Counted from the first letter of the stretch, positions 10,201-23,632 are shown. The stretch: DNA of 64,000 bases from Neostapfia colusana (GCA_030760725.1 JASWHV010000012.1:35619652-35683651), one strand, 5' to 3'. Numbers and translations: made by a program. The notes: a model not told the origin generated them from the sequence alone.

Positions 10201-11791
10201 CCATTACCACCCCGGCAAGGCGAATGTGGTTGCCGACGCGCTGAGTCGGAAATCGCATGTCCATCACCTCACCATTACACCGGTGGAGGAGGAAGAGCCA
10301 AGTTTATACTTGGTTCCTTATGGATCGCTGTACAACCTTGCCCTCATCCCTACTATTAGGGAGGACATCATTGCAGCTCAGAAAATGGATAAAGGCATGG
10401 CACATCTCCGGAGACGGATAGACAATGGAGAAATTAAATGTTTCCGGAAAGATGATGAGGGGACGCTGTGGTTCAATGACCGCAGTCGTACCCCAAGATA
10501 TGGAGTTGAGGAAAAAGATCCTCGATGAAGCTCCCTTGTCTAAATACTCCATTCATCCGGGCAGCAACAAAATGTACCAAGATTTGAAAAAGAAATTTTG
10601 GTGACACGGATGAAGCGGGAGGTAGCTAAGTACGTATCCGAGTGCGATACGTGTAGACGAGTGAAAGCTGATCACATGAAGAAATCAGGGCTGCTGCAAC
10701 CCCTGAAGATCCCGGCATGGAAATGGGAAGATGTGAGCATGGATTTCATTGTGGGATTACCCCTAACAGCCAACAAGCATGATTCCATATGGGTAATCAT
10801 TGATCGGTTAACCAAGACGGCTCACTTCATTCCGGTGAATACACGTTACAATGCCGGCAAATATGCGGAGCTATACATAGCGAAGATTCTATGCCTATAC
10901 GGGGTACCCGAGACCATTGTCTCAGATCGAGGTGCATTATTTGTATCTCGCTTTTGGGAGCAGCTACACGCTGCATTGGGTACTAAGTTGATCAGGGGCT
11001 CCGCCTATCACCCTCAGACAGATGGCCAGACAGAGAGGGTGAATCAAGTCCTGGAAGACATGTTGAGAGCATGTGCCATCCACCATGGTAGGAACTGGGA
11101 TGATCACCTACCATTGGCGGAATTCTCGTACAACAACGGTTATCAGGCGAGTATCAAGATGGCACCCTATGAAGCTCTCTACGGTCGTAAATGCCGCACC
11201 CCATTAAATTGGTGCGAGTCCGGTGAAAGGGTCACATTCGAGGTTGATGTGGTGAACGACGCCGAAGAGCGCGTTCGGACAATTCAAGCCAATTTGAAGG
11301 CCGCTCAATCCCGACAGAAGAGCTACGCTGATAAGAGGCGTAGGCCGTTGCACTTTGACGTTGGGGAACACGTGTACCTCCGCGTGTCTCCGATGAAGGG
11401 CGTGCACCGGTTCGGTGTGAAGGGGAAGCTCGCTCCCCGTTTCATTGGACCCTACGCTATCACCGAGAAGTGTGGACCAGCAGCGTATCGATTGGAGCTA
11501 CCGGCATCTCTGGCTGGTGTCCATGATATTTTCCATGTTTCGCAACTGTGAAAATGCTTGAAGCATACAGCTGCTGTTCCTACCGAAGACATCGGCGAGC
11601 TGAAACCGGATTTAACATATGATGAATATCCGGTGGGAATTCTTGATGAGAAAGCCAGGACCACACGCAGCAGAACGTTGTGGTTCTACAAAATACTCTG
11701 GAGCAACCACACCGCCGAAGAAGCGACGTGGGAGAGCGAGGAGTTCCTTCGCTCAAATTACCCGGAGTTCATGGCTTCTCAACACGGGTAA
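7265..11791 (+). pseudogene. Element B gag-pol (gag, protease, RT, RNase H, integrase, chromodomain), inactivated
   Basis: One frame from ATG at 7265 (MVRTRTTHEVGG) to TAA at 11789-11791. Domains: gag core about 7535-7990 (FRAYHIPPG), zinc knuckle CX2CX4HX4C at 8312-8353, protease with DSG at 8540, RT about 9100-9540 with FIDD near 9475, RNase H about 9900-10240, integrase from about 10550, chromodomain about 11620-11780. In-frame stops are TAG at 7355 (C has CAG), TGA at 9545 (C has CGA) and TGA at 11549 (C has CGA). A 2-bp deletion near 10484 and a 1-bp deletion near 10604 put about 120 bp out of frame. As in the family, a polyprotein would be cut by the protease to package and integrate the element RNA. 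Confidence 0.95.
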
Positions 11792-11839
11792 GTCCCTATT
11801 ACATCGCTATCTCTTCTTTTATAATCTCAGGACGAGATT

Positions 11840-11857
11840 CTTTTAAGGGGGGAGGGA
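11840..11857 (+). other. Polypurine tract of element B
   Basis: CTTTTAAGGGGGGAGGGA abuts the 3' LTR and would prime plus-strand DNA synthesis. Confidence 0.85.
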
Positions 11858-14800
11858 TGTAAAAGCCCAAGAAAAGGGACTTGCAAAAACTTTTCTTCAC
11901 CTCACAACACCACAGTTTTTATTGTGGACACCTTAGGAAATGTTGTGAAGAGCAAGTAACCTCCATCAAAAGAATGATTAGAGGGGAAAGCCTTCACTTT
12001 CACAAAGTAGGGTTTCTACACATGAACATGAGAGGTTGAGCTCACCCCTAGAATTTAAAAAAAATCTTGGGAAGGTTCAGTCCAAAGCTCATGCAAATTC
12101 AACACTTTTTGAGGCACTTTTGGGTTGTTTCAAAAAGAGGCCAATTTGAATGTAAATTCAAATTGCAGCAACTTTCATCACCCAAATTCAAAAGTTAGCT
12201 TCATATCTACACTCAGCACATTTTTCTGAGTAAACCCACCAATTTTCATCCCCATTGGAGTTCATCTTGTCAGGAGTTAAATTTGCCAGAATTCAAAACT
12301 GAATTTGAATTTCAGTTTAAATATGAAGCACATTTAACCAAACAAAGTTTGAATTTGAGAATTCAAATTCAAACAAATACTTGGGGGTTAAGTCTCCCAT
12401 TCAATTCTCAGTAGCTGGGATATTTACAAAAGAAAGGGGGAGAAAGATTTAGAGGGGAGAAGAGGGCCCACTGGTCAGCCACCCTGGGGGGGGGGGGGGT
12501 AAACCGACTCGGGCGCGCGGTCGAACACCCTGCGGCCGACAGCGCACGGGGTCGACCCCGTCCCAACGCAGCCACCGCGCCACCTCCTGCTCGGGGGGAT
12601 GAGGGCGCCGGCTACAAAACCTGCGATCGCACCCTGGTCGGCAAGAATTCGCTCCCCATCCTCTCGGTTCCACTCGCTTACATCCGAAGCAGCTCACCCG
12701 GAGTCGCCGCCCTCTGATCGCCGGCGGCCGGACGGCACAGGCTTCCTCCTGCCCGACGCTCAACACAAGAAACAATCGCCACAAGGTGCTGGTTCTGCCT
12801 GCCCTTACCGTTTGGCATTTCATGCACCGTCGGGGGAGAATTTCTTCCGGGAACGCTTCGGTGTTCTTAAGGCCGAGCTCCCCCAAATCCCAAAATTCAC
12901 GAGTATTGGCTTATCACCGGGCGTACCGAGCTAAACACACCATCTACATCCTGCCACAACCACCTAGGATCGAAAACCAGCAAGAATCATGGGCTAGGGT
13001 TGCGGTTATCCAAGTTTTTCGAGCAACAGCCGATATCCGGCCTAGGTCGCCGACGAGGTCATAGTTGCAGCCGTTTTCACGGGGATCGGTGCCCATATCC
13101 ATGATCAGCAGGTGTCAGCGGAGCTCCCCGAGCAAACCGCATCAAAAAAGGTGCAGGTGAGGCTGAGTTCGACGTCGCCGGTGAGCTACCGGCCGCTGTT
13201 GCCGTCGGGAGCCCTGTTCCGGCCGTTGTCAAACTCCGGGAAGAGCACCACCGTGTTCCCCAGGCCGGGATAGGCACAGGCGGCGAGAATCAGCAAGCTC
13301 CGAAGGCCGGAACCCCTCTCCGGCGAGAGCTCCGGCGAGCTTGGCGGCGGGATCGCGCGGGTGGCCGGAGGAGGATGAAGGGGTAGGCCCCACGCGTCAG
13401 CGGCTGGAGATAAAGGGGTGGGATTCTCTGTGGTCCGGGATCCAGTGCGGCCGCGCGGGAAGGAGTCTGTGGCCCAGTGTGGCTCGGATCCAGCGGTCGA
13501 CACGTGTACGTGGACCCACCCGCAGGATTTAAACATTTCTGAAATTTCCAGTTTTAGTGCAAACTATAGAACCCCATAACTTTTGCTAGGAAGTTCCAAA
13601 TTTAGTGATTCAAATTGGGTTGGATTCATCTTGCCTAGCTCTGTACAGACATACAACCCAATTTGTATGAAACCCATTAATTAATTCTGGAAAATTCTTT
13701 AAATCTTTTCAGCAAAAGAATTTTAGAGGGAGTTTGGTTCATCCAAAAATCCCCAAATTTTGCAAGAATGTTCTTTAGGACATTAGTAAACCCCTGTAAA
13801 AGTTTCAGACCATTTGGAGTTGATTTGGTCAGAGCAATTCAAATTGGAAGGTGCTGTGTTCATTTGAATACAGAAACATTTTCAGAGAATTTCCAAAACT
13901 TGGAAATTCAGTTCTGGGCAATTCTTAACCCCAAAAATGTTAGGACAATTCAGGCAAACTCTATGAGCTATAATTGAAATTGTAGTTCATTAAGTTGAGC
14001 ATGAACAGGGGTATTACCTCAGAATAAAATTCTTCCTTGCTGATTTGCCAAGAGAATTATTCTGAGCAAACCACTCCATGAAAAGTGCTAATGTTTGGTC
14101 CAGAGAGTTTTCTTGTGACAAGGAACTCACACAAAAATTGTCAGCTCCATTGGACCTCTAGATCACCCCTGTCCTGTTTAACCACTTAAGGGATTAAGGT
14201 GGAAAAGGGGGGAAAACCACTTAGCATTTAACCATGTGATTAAGTCCAAGCCAAACCACCAACACCAGTTCATCTTTAAATTCTTAAACAAAGTTCCAGG
14301 TGTTAGAGGCTGGTTATTAGAACTAATAGTAGAAGTCTTACTCTAAAACTCACATTTGCATCTAAATTAACATGTAGTATTTCATTAACGTGTAGCCGTT
14401 GAAGAAGAGACTCCGGAAGTGCTGGACTTCCTTCTTCCGGACGAGGAACTAACTACTGACCAGCAGCAACAAGGCAAGCCCCGGTTTGCATTAACCTTTT
14501 TATAAGTTTTACTTTGTGTACATGTGTCATATGAAGTATGTATGTGCATTAGGTATAGGATGAATGAAACCCCACTTGCATAACCAAAGGTTCCTAAAAG
14601 AGTGAGGGTAATGTCAAGGACCTCGAGTAGACAGGCTATGCTTAATGAGTCATAGGACTTCGGTACAAGTCGAGTAGTTGGAATCTACTCGCGAGATAGG
14701 CATTGGGACACACGGGTTCGGTTGAGTGATGTGAGATCACTTTAGTAATAAAAATGAGACTAGGCAGGGGCTAGGGCGCAGCAAGAGTGAGTCTTGTGTG

Positions 14801-15856
14801 CGCAGCCCTGCCCATGTCGATTGAGGACCGATCCGTGTGCAGCCCTGCTGAACAAGTATTGAACGTACCGAAGGCATATCGGATATATGGGCCCCGATAA
14901 ACCGATGTAGCCTAAACCTCCGGGCGTCGAGGCATAGCACACCGATTTATAGGTGTAGGTTGAGGGCAGCAAGGTGGAAATCTTCCAACAGGCATAGAGA
15001 GATGCTCCGTGTGGGGAACCTCCTGCTCGTTTCGGTGCGACCGGTTCGACGCTTGGGCTGTTGGGTGAAAGGTTGTCCCGTACGACATCGAGTGAGCGTG
15101 CTGTGCAGCTCCACGGGTGGGCGTACGTGACTTGCTCTTTGGGTTTTCCCTGCAGGTGTATATCGAGTCGATTCGCCGTCCCTCGCGGTAACTGAGTACC
15201 GCTTGTTCACTGTGTCGCAACGTAGACTAATGGATCAAATATGTTGATTCAATGATGCTGATTGATATAATTGTATTGCTACATGTGTGCCACCAAATAC
15301 TGCTTACTAAATTTCAGATTTCATGAACTGTTAACTTGTTGCTAAAAGATGAACTAAGGATGAACTTGTAGGCGTGTCGTTTTGGCTGAAATGTTACTAA
15401 CCTATGTCTTGGTATACCTCATGTAGAGTTTCATGCGTAGGTGAGTCGGTTAAGCCTTGCTGAGCCTTCGTGCTCATGGTTGCTGCTTAAGTGTTTTTCA
15501 GGTGAGGAGCCACCCACGGACTCGGAGTACGAGTCCACCGGCGAGGGTTACCCTCCGTCGGGGACCACGGCTGAGTGGGAGCCGTACACGCCGCGCTGAG
15601 CTGAGGAGTGCAGCTAGTGTGGGTTGCCCTAGGGCTGGGCAACCAACTTTTGCTAGATAGGCGGGCGTGAGCTGTGTAGTGTAGACTTCCGCTGTGTAAC
15701 ATAAACAATAGTTGTACTGAAGTTTGTACCTGTTTGTACAGTTTCAGTTGTTTTTCCCATGTGATATATTATGTTCTTATGACGTGTGCTGTCGGGTGTC
15801 GCATCGCGTGGCACCACCCTCTGCGATCCTGGATGAGCGGATTCCGGTCCGCCACA
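11858..15856 (+). repeat. Element B 3' LTR
   Basis: It matches the 5' LTR over its full length, with 14 G at 12486-12499. A 5-bp difference (GCCAA present once rather than twice near 14252) is the clearest indel. The exon-like pair is at 14396-14473 and 15502-15599, with the hairpins at 14671-14691 and 15461-15476. Confidence 0.95.
14396..15599 (+). other. Candidate spliced acidic mini-ORF in B 3' LTR (exons 14396-14473 and 15502-15599)
   Basis: Same exon lengths (78 and 98 bp), GC donor, AG acceptor and phase as in the 5' LTR, ending at TGA 15597-15599. In this copy a transcript could start and end within the LTR. Confidence 0.4.
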
Positions 15857-15861
15857 AATGT
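15857..15861. repeat. Target-site duplication of element B, right copy
   Basis: AATGT directly follows the 3' LTR and equals the bases at 1411-1415. Confidence 0.95.
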
Positions 15862-16225
15862 CATCTATGAAAACCACCACAAATTTGTCTAGATATTCCA
15901 TGAATACCTTGTTCATGAGATACATGAAGTATGCCGGGCGTTAGTTAGCCCGAAAGACATGACGGTGTATTCATACAATCCGTACCGAGATACGAAAGCG
16001 GTCTTTGGAATATCGGCTTGCCTTACTTAAGTTGGTGGTATCCTGACCTGAGATCAATTTTCGAGAACACAAAAGCTCCCCTCAACTGATCAAACAAGTC
16101 TTCAATGCGGGGTAATGGGTACTTGTTCTTGATGGTTACCTCATTCAAGGCACGGTAGTCCACGCACAACCTTTGGGTTCCGTCCTTCTTGGGAACAAAT
16201 ATCACTGGAGCTCCCCATGGTGATG
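15857..16225 (-). pseudogene. Element A: RT remnant right of the B insertion
   Basis: The minus strand carries the RT core of the D-type family (SSPWGAPVIFVPKKDG, then NKYPLPRIEDLFDQ), continuing the frame broken at 1411. It has small frame breaks near 15940-16030. It stops abruptly at about 16223, where LTR sequence of element C begins with no LTR terminus and no duplication, so this is a deletion junction. Confidence 0.9.
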
Positions 16226-17214
16226 ACCGAAGGCATATCGGATATATGGGCCCCGATAAACCGATGTATCCTAAACTTCCGGGCGTCGAGGCATAGCACA
16301 CCGGTTTATAGGTGTAGGTTGAGGGCAGCAAGGTGGAAATCTGTCAACGGGCATAGAGAGATGCTCCGTGTGGGGAACCTCCTGCTCGTTTCGGTGCGAC
16401 CGGTTCGATGTTTGGGCTGTTGGGTGAAAGGTTGTCCCGTACGACATCGAGTGAGCGTGCTGTGCAGCTCCAAGGATGGGCGTACGTGACGTGCTCTTTG
16501 GGTTTCCCTGCAGGTGTATATCGAGTCGATTCGCCGTCCCTCGCGGTGAAGAGTACCACTTGGTCACTGAGTCGTGACGTAGACTAATGTATGAAATATG
16601 GTGATTCAATACTGCTGATATGATATAACATTGTATTGCTCCATGTTTGCCACCAAATATTGCTTACGAAATTTCAGCTTCCTGAACTGTTAACTTGTTG
16701 CTAAAAGTTGAACTAAGGATGAACTTGTAGGTGAGTCCATTTGTTGCAATATGACTATCCTATGTCATAGTACACCTCATGTAGAGTTTAATGCTTAGGT
16801 GAGTCGGTTAAGCCTTGCTGAGCCTTCGTGCTCATGGTTGCTGCTTAAGTGTTTTTCAGATGAGGAGCCACCCACGGACTCGGAGTACGAGTCCACCGGC
16901 GAGGGTTACCCTCCGTCGGGGACTACGGCTGAGTGGGAGCCGTACACGCCGCGCTGAGCTGAGACGTGCAGCTAGTGTGGGTTGCCCTAGGGCTGGGCAA
17001 CCGACTTTTGCTAGATAGGCGGGCGTGAGTTGTACAAAAGAAACTTCCGCTGTGTAATAAAGACCCTAGTTTGTAACTGAGAAGTGTACTACTTTGTACA
17101 TTCAGTTTGTTTTCCCATGTAATATAATGTGTTCTTCTGACGTGTGCTGTCGGGTGTCGCATCGCGCGGCACCACCCTCTGCGATCCTGGATGAGCGGAT
17201 TCCGGTCCGCCACA
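16226..17214 (+). repeat. Element C 5' LTR, truncated at its start
   Basis: It matches 26507-27495 and ends CCGCCACA. It keeps the stem-loop at 16819-16834 and exon b, but the acceptor reads TTTTTCAGATGAGG where other copies have CAGGTGAGG. Exon a is lost. Confidence 0.9.
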
Positions 17215-17217
17215 GCC

Positions 17218-17230
17218 TGGTATCAGAGCC
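17218..17230 (+). other. Primer-binding site, initiator tRNA-Met (C)
   Basis: TGGTATCAGAGCC lies 3 bp after the LTR end. Confidence 0.95.
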
Positions 17231-19043
17231 ACATTGGGGATAGCACAGTACTTAAGGACTATATTGTGGGAAAACTTAGGATTACGGTGAGGATTCGGTA
17301 GTTGCCCAAGTAAGGACTATAATAACATAGTTACTTAAAGTGGCAAAGACTAACCTATGTGTTATAATTATGAATTTCAATTATTGTAACGATGCACCTA
17401 CGCTCTGGTAAGTTTGGTAAGGAACGTCACCGAAAGCGGTTCAATTTCGGTTAGCTCCCCCTGACGAGGAACGTGGTTCAGGGATTGGTCTCACAGCTTG
17501 GTGTGAGACTTCAATATGAAACTCTTGGACTCTTCATGTTCCTGAGTTCATATGAAACGCTGATCCCTAGCGTGCATTAGGCAAGTAAGTGGAGACCCCA
17601 TCGCGTGGTCAGTAACGCGAGAGTGTGTTCGTCTAGAAATAGCCCAGGGGGACATACGCAGCGCTTGCCATCGGCGTGCCCTGCAGGGCAGTAGGTGGTA
17701 TCTGTTGGGTTGATAACATTCCCAACCGTGACGACCCGTTCATGACATACTCGGGTTCCCCGTCGTGTGGTGTTGAAACACGATCACGTACCTTGAGACG
17801 TGACTTAACTCAAGGACGGCCGTGTGACAATGATACGGGCGTTTGTATTTACTTTTAAATATGATCCTGCCTGAAATGAAACCAACCATTGAGTGCACCA
17901 TTATTGTGTGGTCTTCTGCAGGTACTAACCACGTATGTATCCATGTAGTAAACGTGTGCGAGAGGCCGTTTAGTGCCACACTTGAGACGTATATGCCGGT
18001 AGAATCCGGTTAGGATTTTCTTTTGTGAGGAACGTAGTACCGAGATATTGTAGGCATATGCATGAAAATAATGATAAAAAGGAAATCAAATCATTAGGTT
18101 CAACAATTAGGACCCTGGTTGGGTAGACAAATTGAAAAGGAATGAAAAACAGAGTGCTCTGTTTTGGGGCAGCAAGTTTGCTGATCTTTAACAGGGCATA
18201 ACTCACAGGTCTTTTAGCCCAGGGAGGTGTGGTATATAGTTCTGGAAAGGTATTTGAGTACCCTACAATTTTGTTGTAGACTTCCAGAGCTGAAACACAC
18301 CTTAAGATGGCTTCATTCTCAGAGAAATGTAAACTGTCCAGAACCAGGACAGAGTGAAACATTCTCTGGACTGTTCTGTTTTTCAATGATAACTCCCAGT
18401 AGCAAAATCAAAAATTTTCATATGATACATCTTTAGAAAGGGTAGAAGATGTGTGACATATTTGCAATTCAATGTTTCTGAAATTTCAGCACAGATTTCA
18501 GTGGAAACCGGAGTTGAAAACAGCAACTTTCCAAGGGAGGTGCTGTTAAAAGTTTTCCAGAAATTCTGCTAACTTTGAATTAGCATAACTTTTTAACCAA
18601 AGCTGATCTGGGGGTAAATGAATACTCGTTGGAAAGATACTGAAGTTGACTTTAACTTTGGTGCTCAGCTTGAGTCATGAAAATGCCCAGAACCAGATCA
18701 AAACTTGGATTAGGTAGAAACTGGTCATTCTGACAGAAGAATGACTGTTGAACTCATGGGAGTGGGTGTTGTACCCTAAGGGTGGTATACGTGATGACAA
18801 AGCGATAGTAATATCTCGTAGTGACCAAATATAGTTATGGTGAGCTTCCAAAGTGGAGGTTCATCAAGTTGGATGTAACTAGCTTGTATTTTGTCTAGTA
18901 ATGGTGTAGCTTGTGCAAAGTTATTACATTATCTACATACGAGATGTATCGCATGATTTATTGTCATTATGTTTTTACGCCTATTTTTATGGGACTGCAT
19001 GTAAAATGTTGCGGGACTGATGATTATTGTCGTATGGTTGCAG
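17231..19043 (+). other. Element C untranslated leader
   Basis: It aligns with B's leader throughout, including the 14-nt palindrome (17677-17690) and the small non-conserved frame at 17676-17858. It ends GGTTGCAG before the gag ATG. Confidence 0.7.
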
Positions 19044-22000
19044 ATGGTTCGCACTAGGACCACGCACGAGGTTGGTGGCTCTAGCCAACAGGGAGGTGAT
19101 GACTCCCAGCCACCGGCCTACGACAGCACCCCGCAGCAGCAGCCACCACCGCCGCCTCCGCTTACTCTAGCGGATGTGATAGTGGCCCTGGTGGGAGGTC
19201 GTGAGGAGCAGACCGACCTGCTCCGCACAATCGTGCAGAATACGTCCCAGGCGGGGGGACGTCAAGACAGAGGGCCTCGTGAGCCCCGTGAAGTGTCGTA
19301 CTCGGATTTCATGAGTACGCACCCTCCAGTGTTCACCGAAGCCGAAGAACCACTGGAGGCCGACAACTGGCTGCGGACCATCAAGTCCAAGTTCGGGCTG
19401 CTCCAATGCACAGAGCGGCAAAAGACCTTGTTTGCAGCGCAGCAACTCCACGGTGCCGCTGGTGCGTGGTGGGCGAACTATGTCGCCTCACGTCCGGCTG
19501 GCCATGTCGTGGAATGGCAAGAATTCCGGGAGGCGTTCCGTGCCTATCACATTCCTCCCGGGATCATGAAGAAAAAGTTCCAAGAATTTTTGGAACTGGC
19601 AGGGCGGGAGGAGTGCCCACGACTACTCCCGTGCCTTCAACCATCTGGCGCAGTACGCGTCAGACTATATCTCCACTGAGGAGAAGAAGCGGGAACACTT
19701 CTATCGGGGGTTACACCCCGAAATGAAGACACATCTCATTCAGTGGAATCGCGGCCTTTCAATGACCTAGTCAACGCCGCAATTATGCAAGAGGACGCTC
19801 AGCGGGAGTTGGCAGCTGAGCAGCGGAAGCGCAGCGCTCCACCTAGCAGTGGGGGTGGCGCTCCCCAGAAGTACCGCATGGTGTATCGGACACCATCCGG
19901 ACAGCAGTGGCATCCACCGGCGTGACCTCAGCGGTTCGGGGGATGTTCGTTTCCGTCACCTCCGTTCCGTCCGCCGATGCCACCACCAAGACAGCAGCAG
20001 CAGACGGTACCCCGGGCATTTCCACCGCCACAACGCGCCCCGGGATTCCGTCCACCGATCAGCGGGGGACCGCTCCGTTTCACCTGTTTCACGTGTGGCC
20101 AGGCGGGCCACTTCGCGAAGGACTGTCCCCAGGGGCAGCAGAACAGCGGGCAAGCCCAGTTCCAGGGCGGTGCTCGAGGCGGACCTCCGGTGAAGAAGGT
20201 TGGTCAGCGGACTGGGGGCGTCCACAACCTCGACAATGAGGACGCCCCAGAGGGAGACAACGTGCTGGCGGGTACGTTTACTCTCAACCATCAAGCCATC
20301 GTCATATTGTTTGATTCTGGTGCAACCCACAGCTTTATAAGTGCATCCTATGTGGCTAAGTATCAAATGCAAGTCTTCCCAACCGACTGCACTTATATGA
20401 TCTGCTCACCGGGAGGGAAGATTTCAGCTAATATGATGATTCCAAAGGCACCTCTGTGCTTAGGTGGGAAACTATATCCCACCACTTTGATAATCCTTAT
20501 GGGACAAAAGATTGATGCAATCTTAGGGATGTCATGGCTACAATACCATGGCGCTGTCCTAGAGACTCGGACACGGACGGTTCATTTAAATTCTCCCTTC
20601 CACCGTCCGCATTCCATGGTGTTAGACACTCCAATCCGGAAGGTTGCAGCGATTAATAATGCGGAAGCTATCAAGTTAGAGGACATCCCCGTAGTCTGGG
20701 AGTATCCCGATGTGTTCCCGGATGATCTTCCGGGCATGCCACCTGAGCGGGACGTCGAGTTCAAGATTGAACTTGCACCCGGGACTACGCCCATATCAAG
20801 GAGACCATATAAAATGGCTCCAAATGAGCTGGCTGAACTGAAGGAACAGCTCAATGATCTGTTGAGTAAGGGTTTCATTAGACCGAGTTCCTCGCCTTGG
20901 GGATGCTCGGCGCTGTTTGTAAAGAATAAGGATGAAACCCTACGCCTGTGTCTGGATTACCGGCCGCTCAACACCATCACCATCAAGAATAAGTACCCAC
21001 TGCCCCGCATCGACATACTGTTTGATCAACTTGTGGGTGCAAGTGTGTTCTCCAAGATGGACCTTCGCTCTGGATATCACCAGATAAAGATCCGGGCGGA
21101 GGATATTGCAAAGACGGCATTCTCGACGAGATATGGATTATATGAATATCTCGTCATGTCTTTTGGTCTCACAAACGCTCCAGCTCATTTCATGTATCTC
21201 ATGAATTCAGTGTTAATGCCGGAGCTGGACAAGTTCGTGGTAGTGTTCATCGACGATATCTTGGTTTACTCCAAGACAGAATCCGAACATGCTGAACACT
21301 TGCGGATCGTTCTTCGACGATTGCGAGACCACAAGCTCTACGCCAAGTTCAGTAAATGCGAGTTTTGGATCAACCAAGTGCCATTCTTGGGACATATCAT
21401 CTCAGCGGAAGGCATTGCGGTTGACCCAAGCAAAATAGAGCAAGTGCTGAAATGGAAAGCTCCCACTTCAGTCCATGAAGTCAGAAGCTTCCTCGGGTTA
21501 GCGGGATACTATCGGAGATTCATTCCAAGCTTCTCCAAGCTCGCTAAGCCGATGACAGAATTGCTGAAGAAGGGAACGAAATATGTTTGGAACACGGCGT
21601 GTGAAGGAGCATTCCAAACATTGGTGAAGCATCTGACCACAGCCCCGGTCTTAGCTCAGCCGGATACAACAAAGCCCTTGGACGTGTATTGTGACGTGTC
21701 CGGTATTGGGCTTGGCTGCGTGTTGATGCAGCAAGGACGTGTGGTCGCTTATGGCTCACGCCAACTTCGGATCCATGAGCAGCACTATCCGACTCATGAT
21801 CTGGAGCTTTCTGCAGTGGTTTTGGCGCTGAAAATGTGGAGGCACTATCTCCTGGGGAATCTGGTGCATCTCTACACCGACCACAAGAGCTTGAAATATA
21901 TTTTCACCCAGAAGGAGCTGAACATGAGGCAAAGGAGGTGGTTAGAGCTGATCAAAGATTATGAGATTGAGATTCACTACCACCCCGGCAAGGCAAATGT

Positions 22001-23566
22001 GGTCGCCGACGCGCTGAGTCGGAAATCACATGTCCATCACCTCACCATTACATCAGTGGAGGAGGAAGAGCCAAGTTTATACTTGGTTCCTTATGGATCG
22101 CTGTACAACCTTGCCCTCATCCCTACCGTCAGGGAGGACATCATTGCAGCTCAGAAAGATGATAAAGGCATGGCACATCTCCGGAGACGGATAGACAACG
22201 GGGAGATCAAATGTTTCCGGAAGGATGATGAGGGGACGCTGTGGTTCAACGACCGCATAGTCGTACCCCGGGACATGGAGTTGAGGAAAAAGATCCTCGA
22301 TGAAGCTCACTTGTCCAAATACTCCATTCATCCGGGCAGCAACAAGATGTACCAAGATTTGAAAAAGAAATTTTGGTGGACACGGATGAAGAGGAGGTAG
22401 CTAAGTACGTATCCGAGTGCGATACGTGTAGACGAGTGAAGGCTGATCATATGAGGAAATCAGGGCTGCTGCAACCCCTGAAAATTCCAGCATGGAAATG
22501 GGAATATATGAGCATGGATTTCATTGTGGGATTACCCTTAACATCCAACAAACATGATTCCATCTGGGTGATTGTTGACCGACTAACCAAGTCAGCTCAC
22601 TTCATCCCCATGCATACACATTTCCATGCCAACAGATATGTGGAGTTATATATTGCCAGGATTCTGTGCCTGCATGGTGTACCCAAGACCATAGTCTCAG
22701 ACCGAGGTGCATTGTTTGTATCTCGCTTTTGGGAGCAGTTACATGCTGCTTTGGGTACTAAACTGATTAGAAGCTCTGCTTACCACCCTCAGACAGATGG
22801 GCAGACAGAGAGGGTGAATCAAGTATTAGAAGACATGTTGAGAGCATGTGCCATCCACCATGGTAGGAACTGGGATGATCACCTACCATTGGCGGAATTC
22901 TCGTACAACAACGGCTATCAGGCGAGTATCAAGATGGCACCCTACGAAGCTCTCTACGGTCGTAAATGCCGCACCCCGTTAAACTGGTGTGAGTCCGGTG
23001 AAAGGGTCACAATCGGGGTTGATGTGGTGAACGACGCCAAAGAGCGCGTTCGGACGATTCAAGCTAACTTCAAGGCCGCTCAATCCCGACAGAAGAGCTA
23101 CGCTGATAAGAGGCGTAGACCGTTGCACTTTGACGTTGGAGAACACGTGTACCTCCGCGTGTCTCCGATGAAGGGTGTGCACCGGTTCGGTGTGAAGGGG
23201 AAGCTCGCTCCCCATTTTATTGGACCCTACGCCATCACCGAGAAGTGTGGACCAGCGGCGTATCGATTGGAATTACCGGCATCCCTTGCTGGTGTCCATG
23301 ATGTTTTCCATGTTTCGGAACTGCGAAAATGTTTGAAGCATACAGCTGCTGTTCCTACCGAAGACATCGGCGAGCTGAAACCGGATTTAACATATGATGA
23401 GTATCCGGTGGCCATTCTTGATGAAAAAGCCAGGACCACACGTAGCAGAACGTTGTGGTTCTACAAAATACTCTGGAGCAACCACACCGCCAAAGAAGCG
23501 ACGTGGGAGAGTGAGGAGTTCCTTCGCTCAAATCACCCGGAGTTCATGGCTTCTCAACATGGGTAA
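19044..23566 (+). pseudogene. Element C gag-pol, lightly damaged
   Basis: ATG at 19044 to TAA at 23564-23566. A 2-bp deletion near 19598 and a 1-bp deletion near 19752 compensate each other, leaving about 150 bp of gag out of frame. A TGA at 19923 replaces CGA. From there an unbroken frame runs to about 22390: zinc knuckle 20085-20126, protease DSG at 20313, RT with FIDD near 21250, RNase H about 21670-22020. A 1-bp deletion near 22390 shifts the rest, which is open through integrase and chromodomain to the end. Catalytic motifs of protease and RT are intact. Confidence 0.95.
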
Positions 23567-23615
23567 GTCCCTATTACATCGCTATCTCTTCTTTTGTAAT
23601 CTCGGGACGAGATTC

Positions 23616-23632
23616 TTTTAAGGGGGGAGGGA
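23616..23632 (+). other. Polypurine tract of element C
   Basis: TTTTAAGGGGGGAGGGA abuts the 3' LTR, identical to B. Confidence 0.85.

Larger units (their letters stand above)
1416..15856 (+). mobile_element. Element B: complete Ty3/gypsy chromovirus (Tekay-like)
   Basis: The element is 14,441 bp with TG...CA LTRs of 4,003 and 3,999 bp, an initiator tRNA-Met primer site, a 1.8-kb leader, one gag-pol frame ending in a chromodomain, and a polypurine tract. AATGT flanks both ends, so it moved as a unit into A's RT. By eye the LTRs differ at about 45 sites (about 1.1%), near 0.4 million years at the commonly used grass rate of 1.3e-8 per site per year. Stops and frameshifts make it non-autonomous now. 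Its nearest relative in the window is C. Confidence 0.95.

Noticed and set aside
16023..16331. Minus-strand 102-codon frame joining RT to an unrelated N-terminus
   Set aside because: It crosses the A/C deletion junction; the N-terminal part is antisense LTR sequence. A chance chimera, not a gene.
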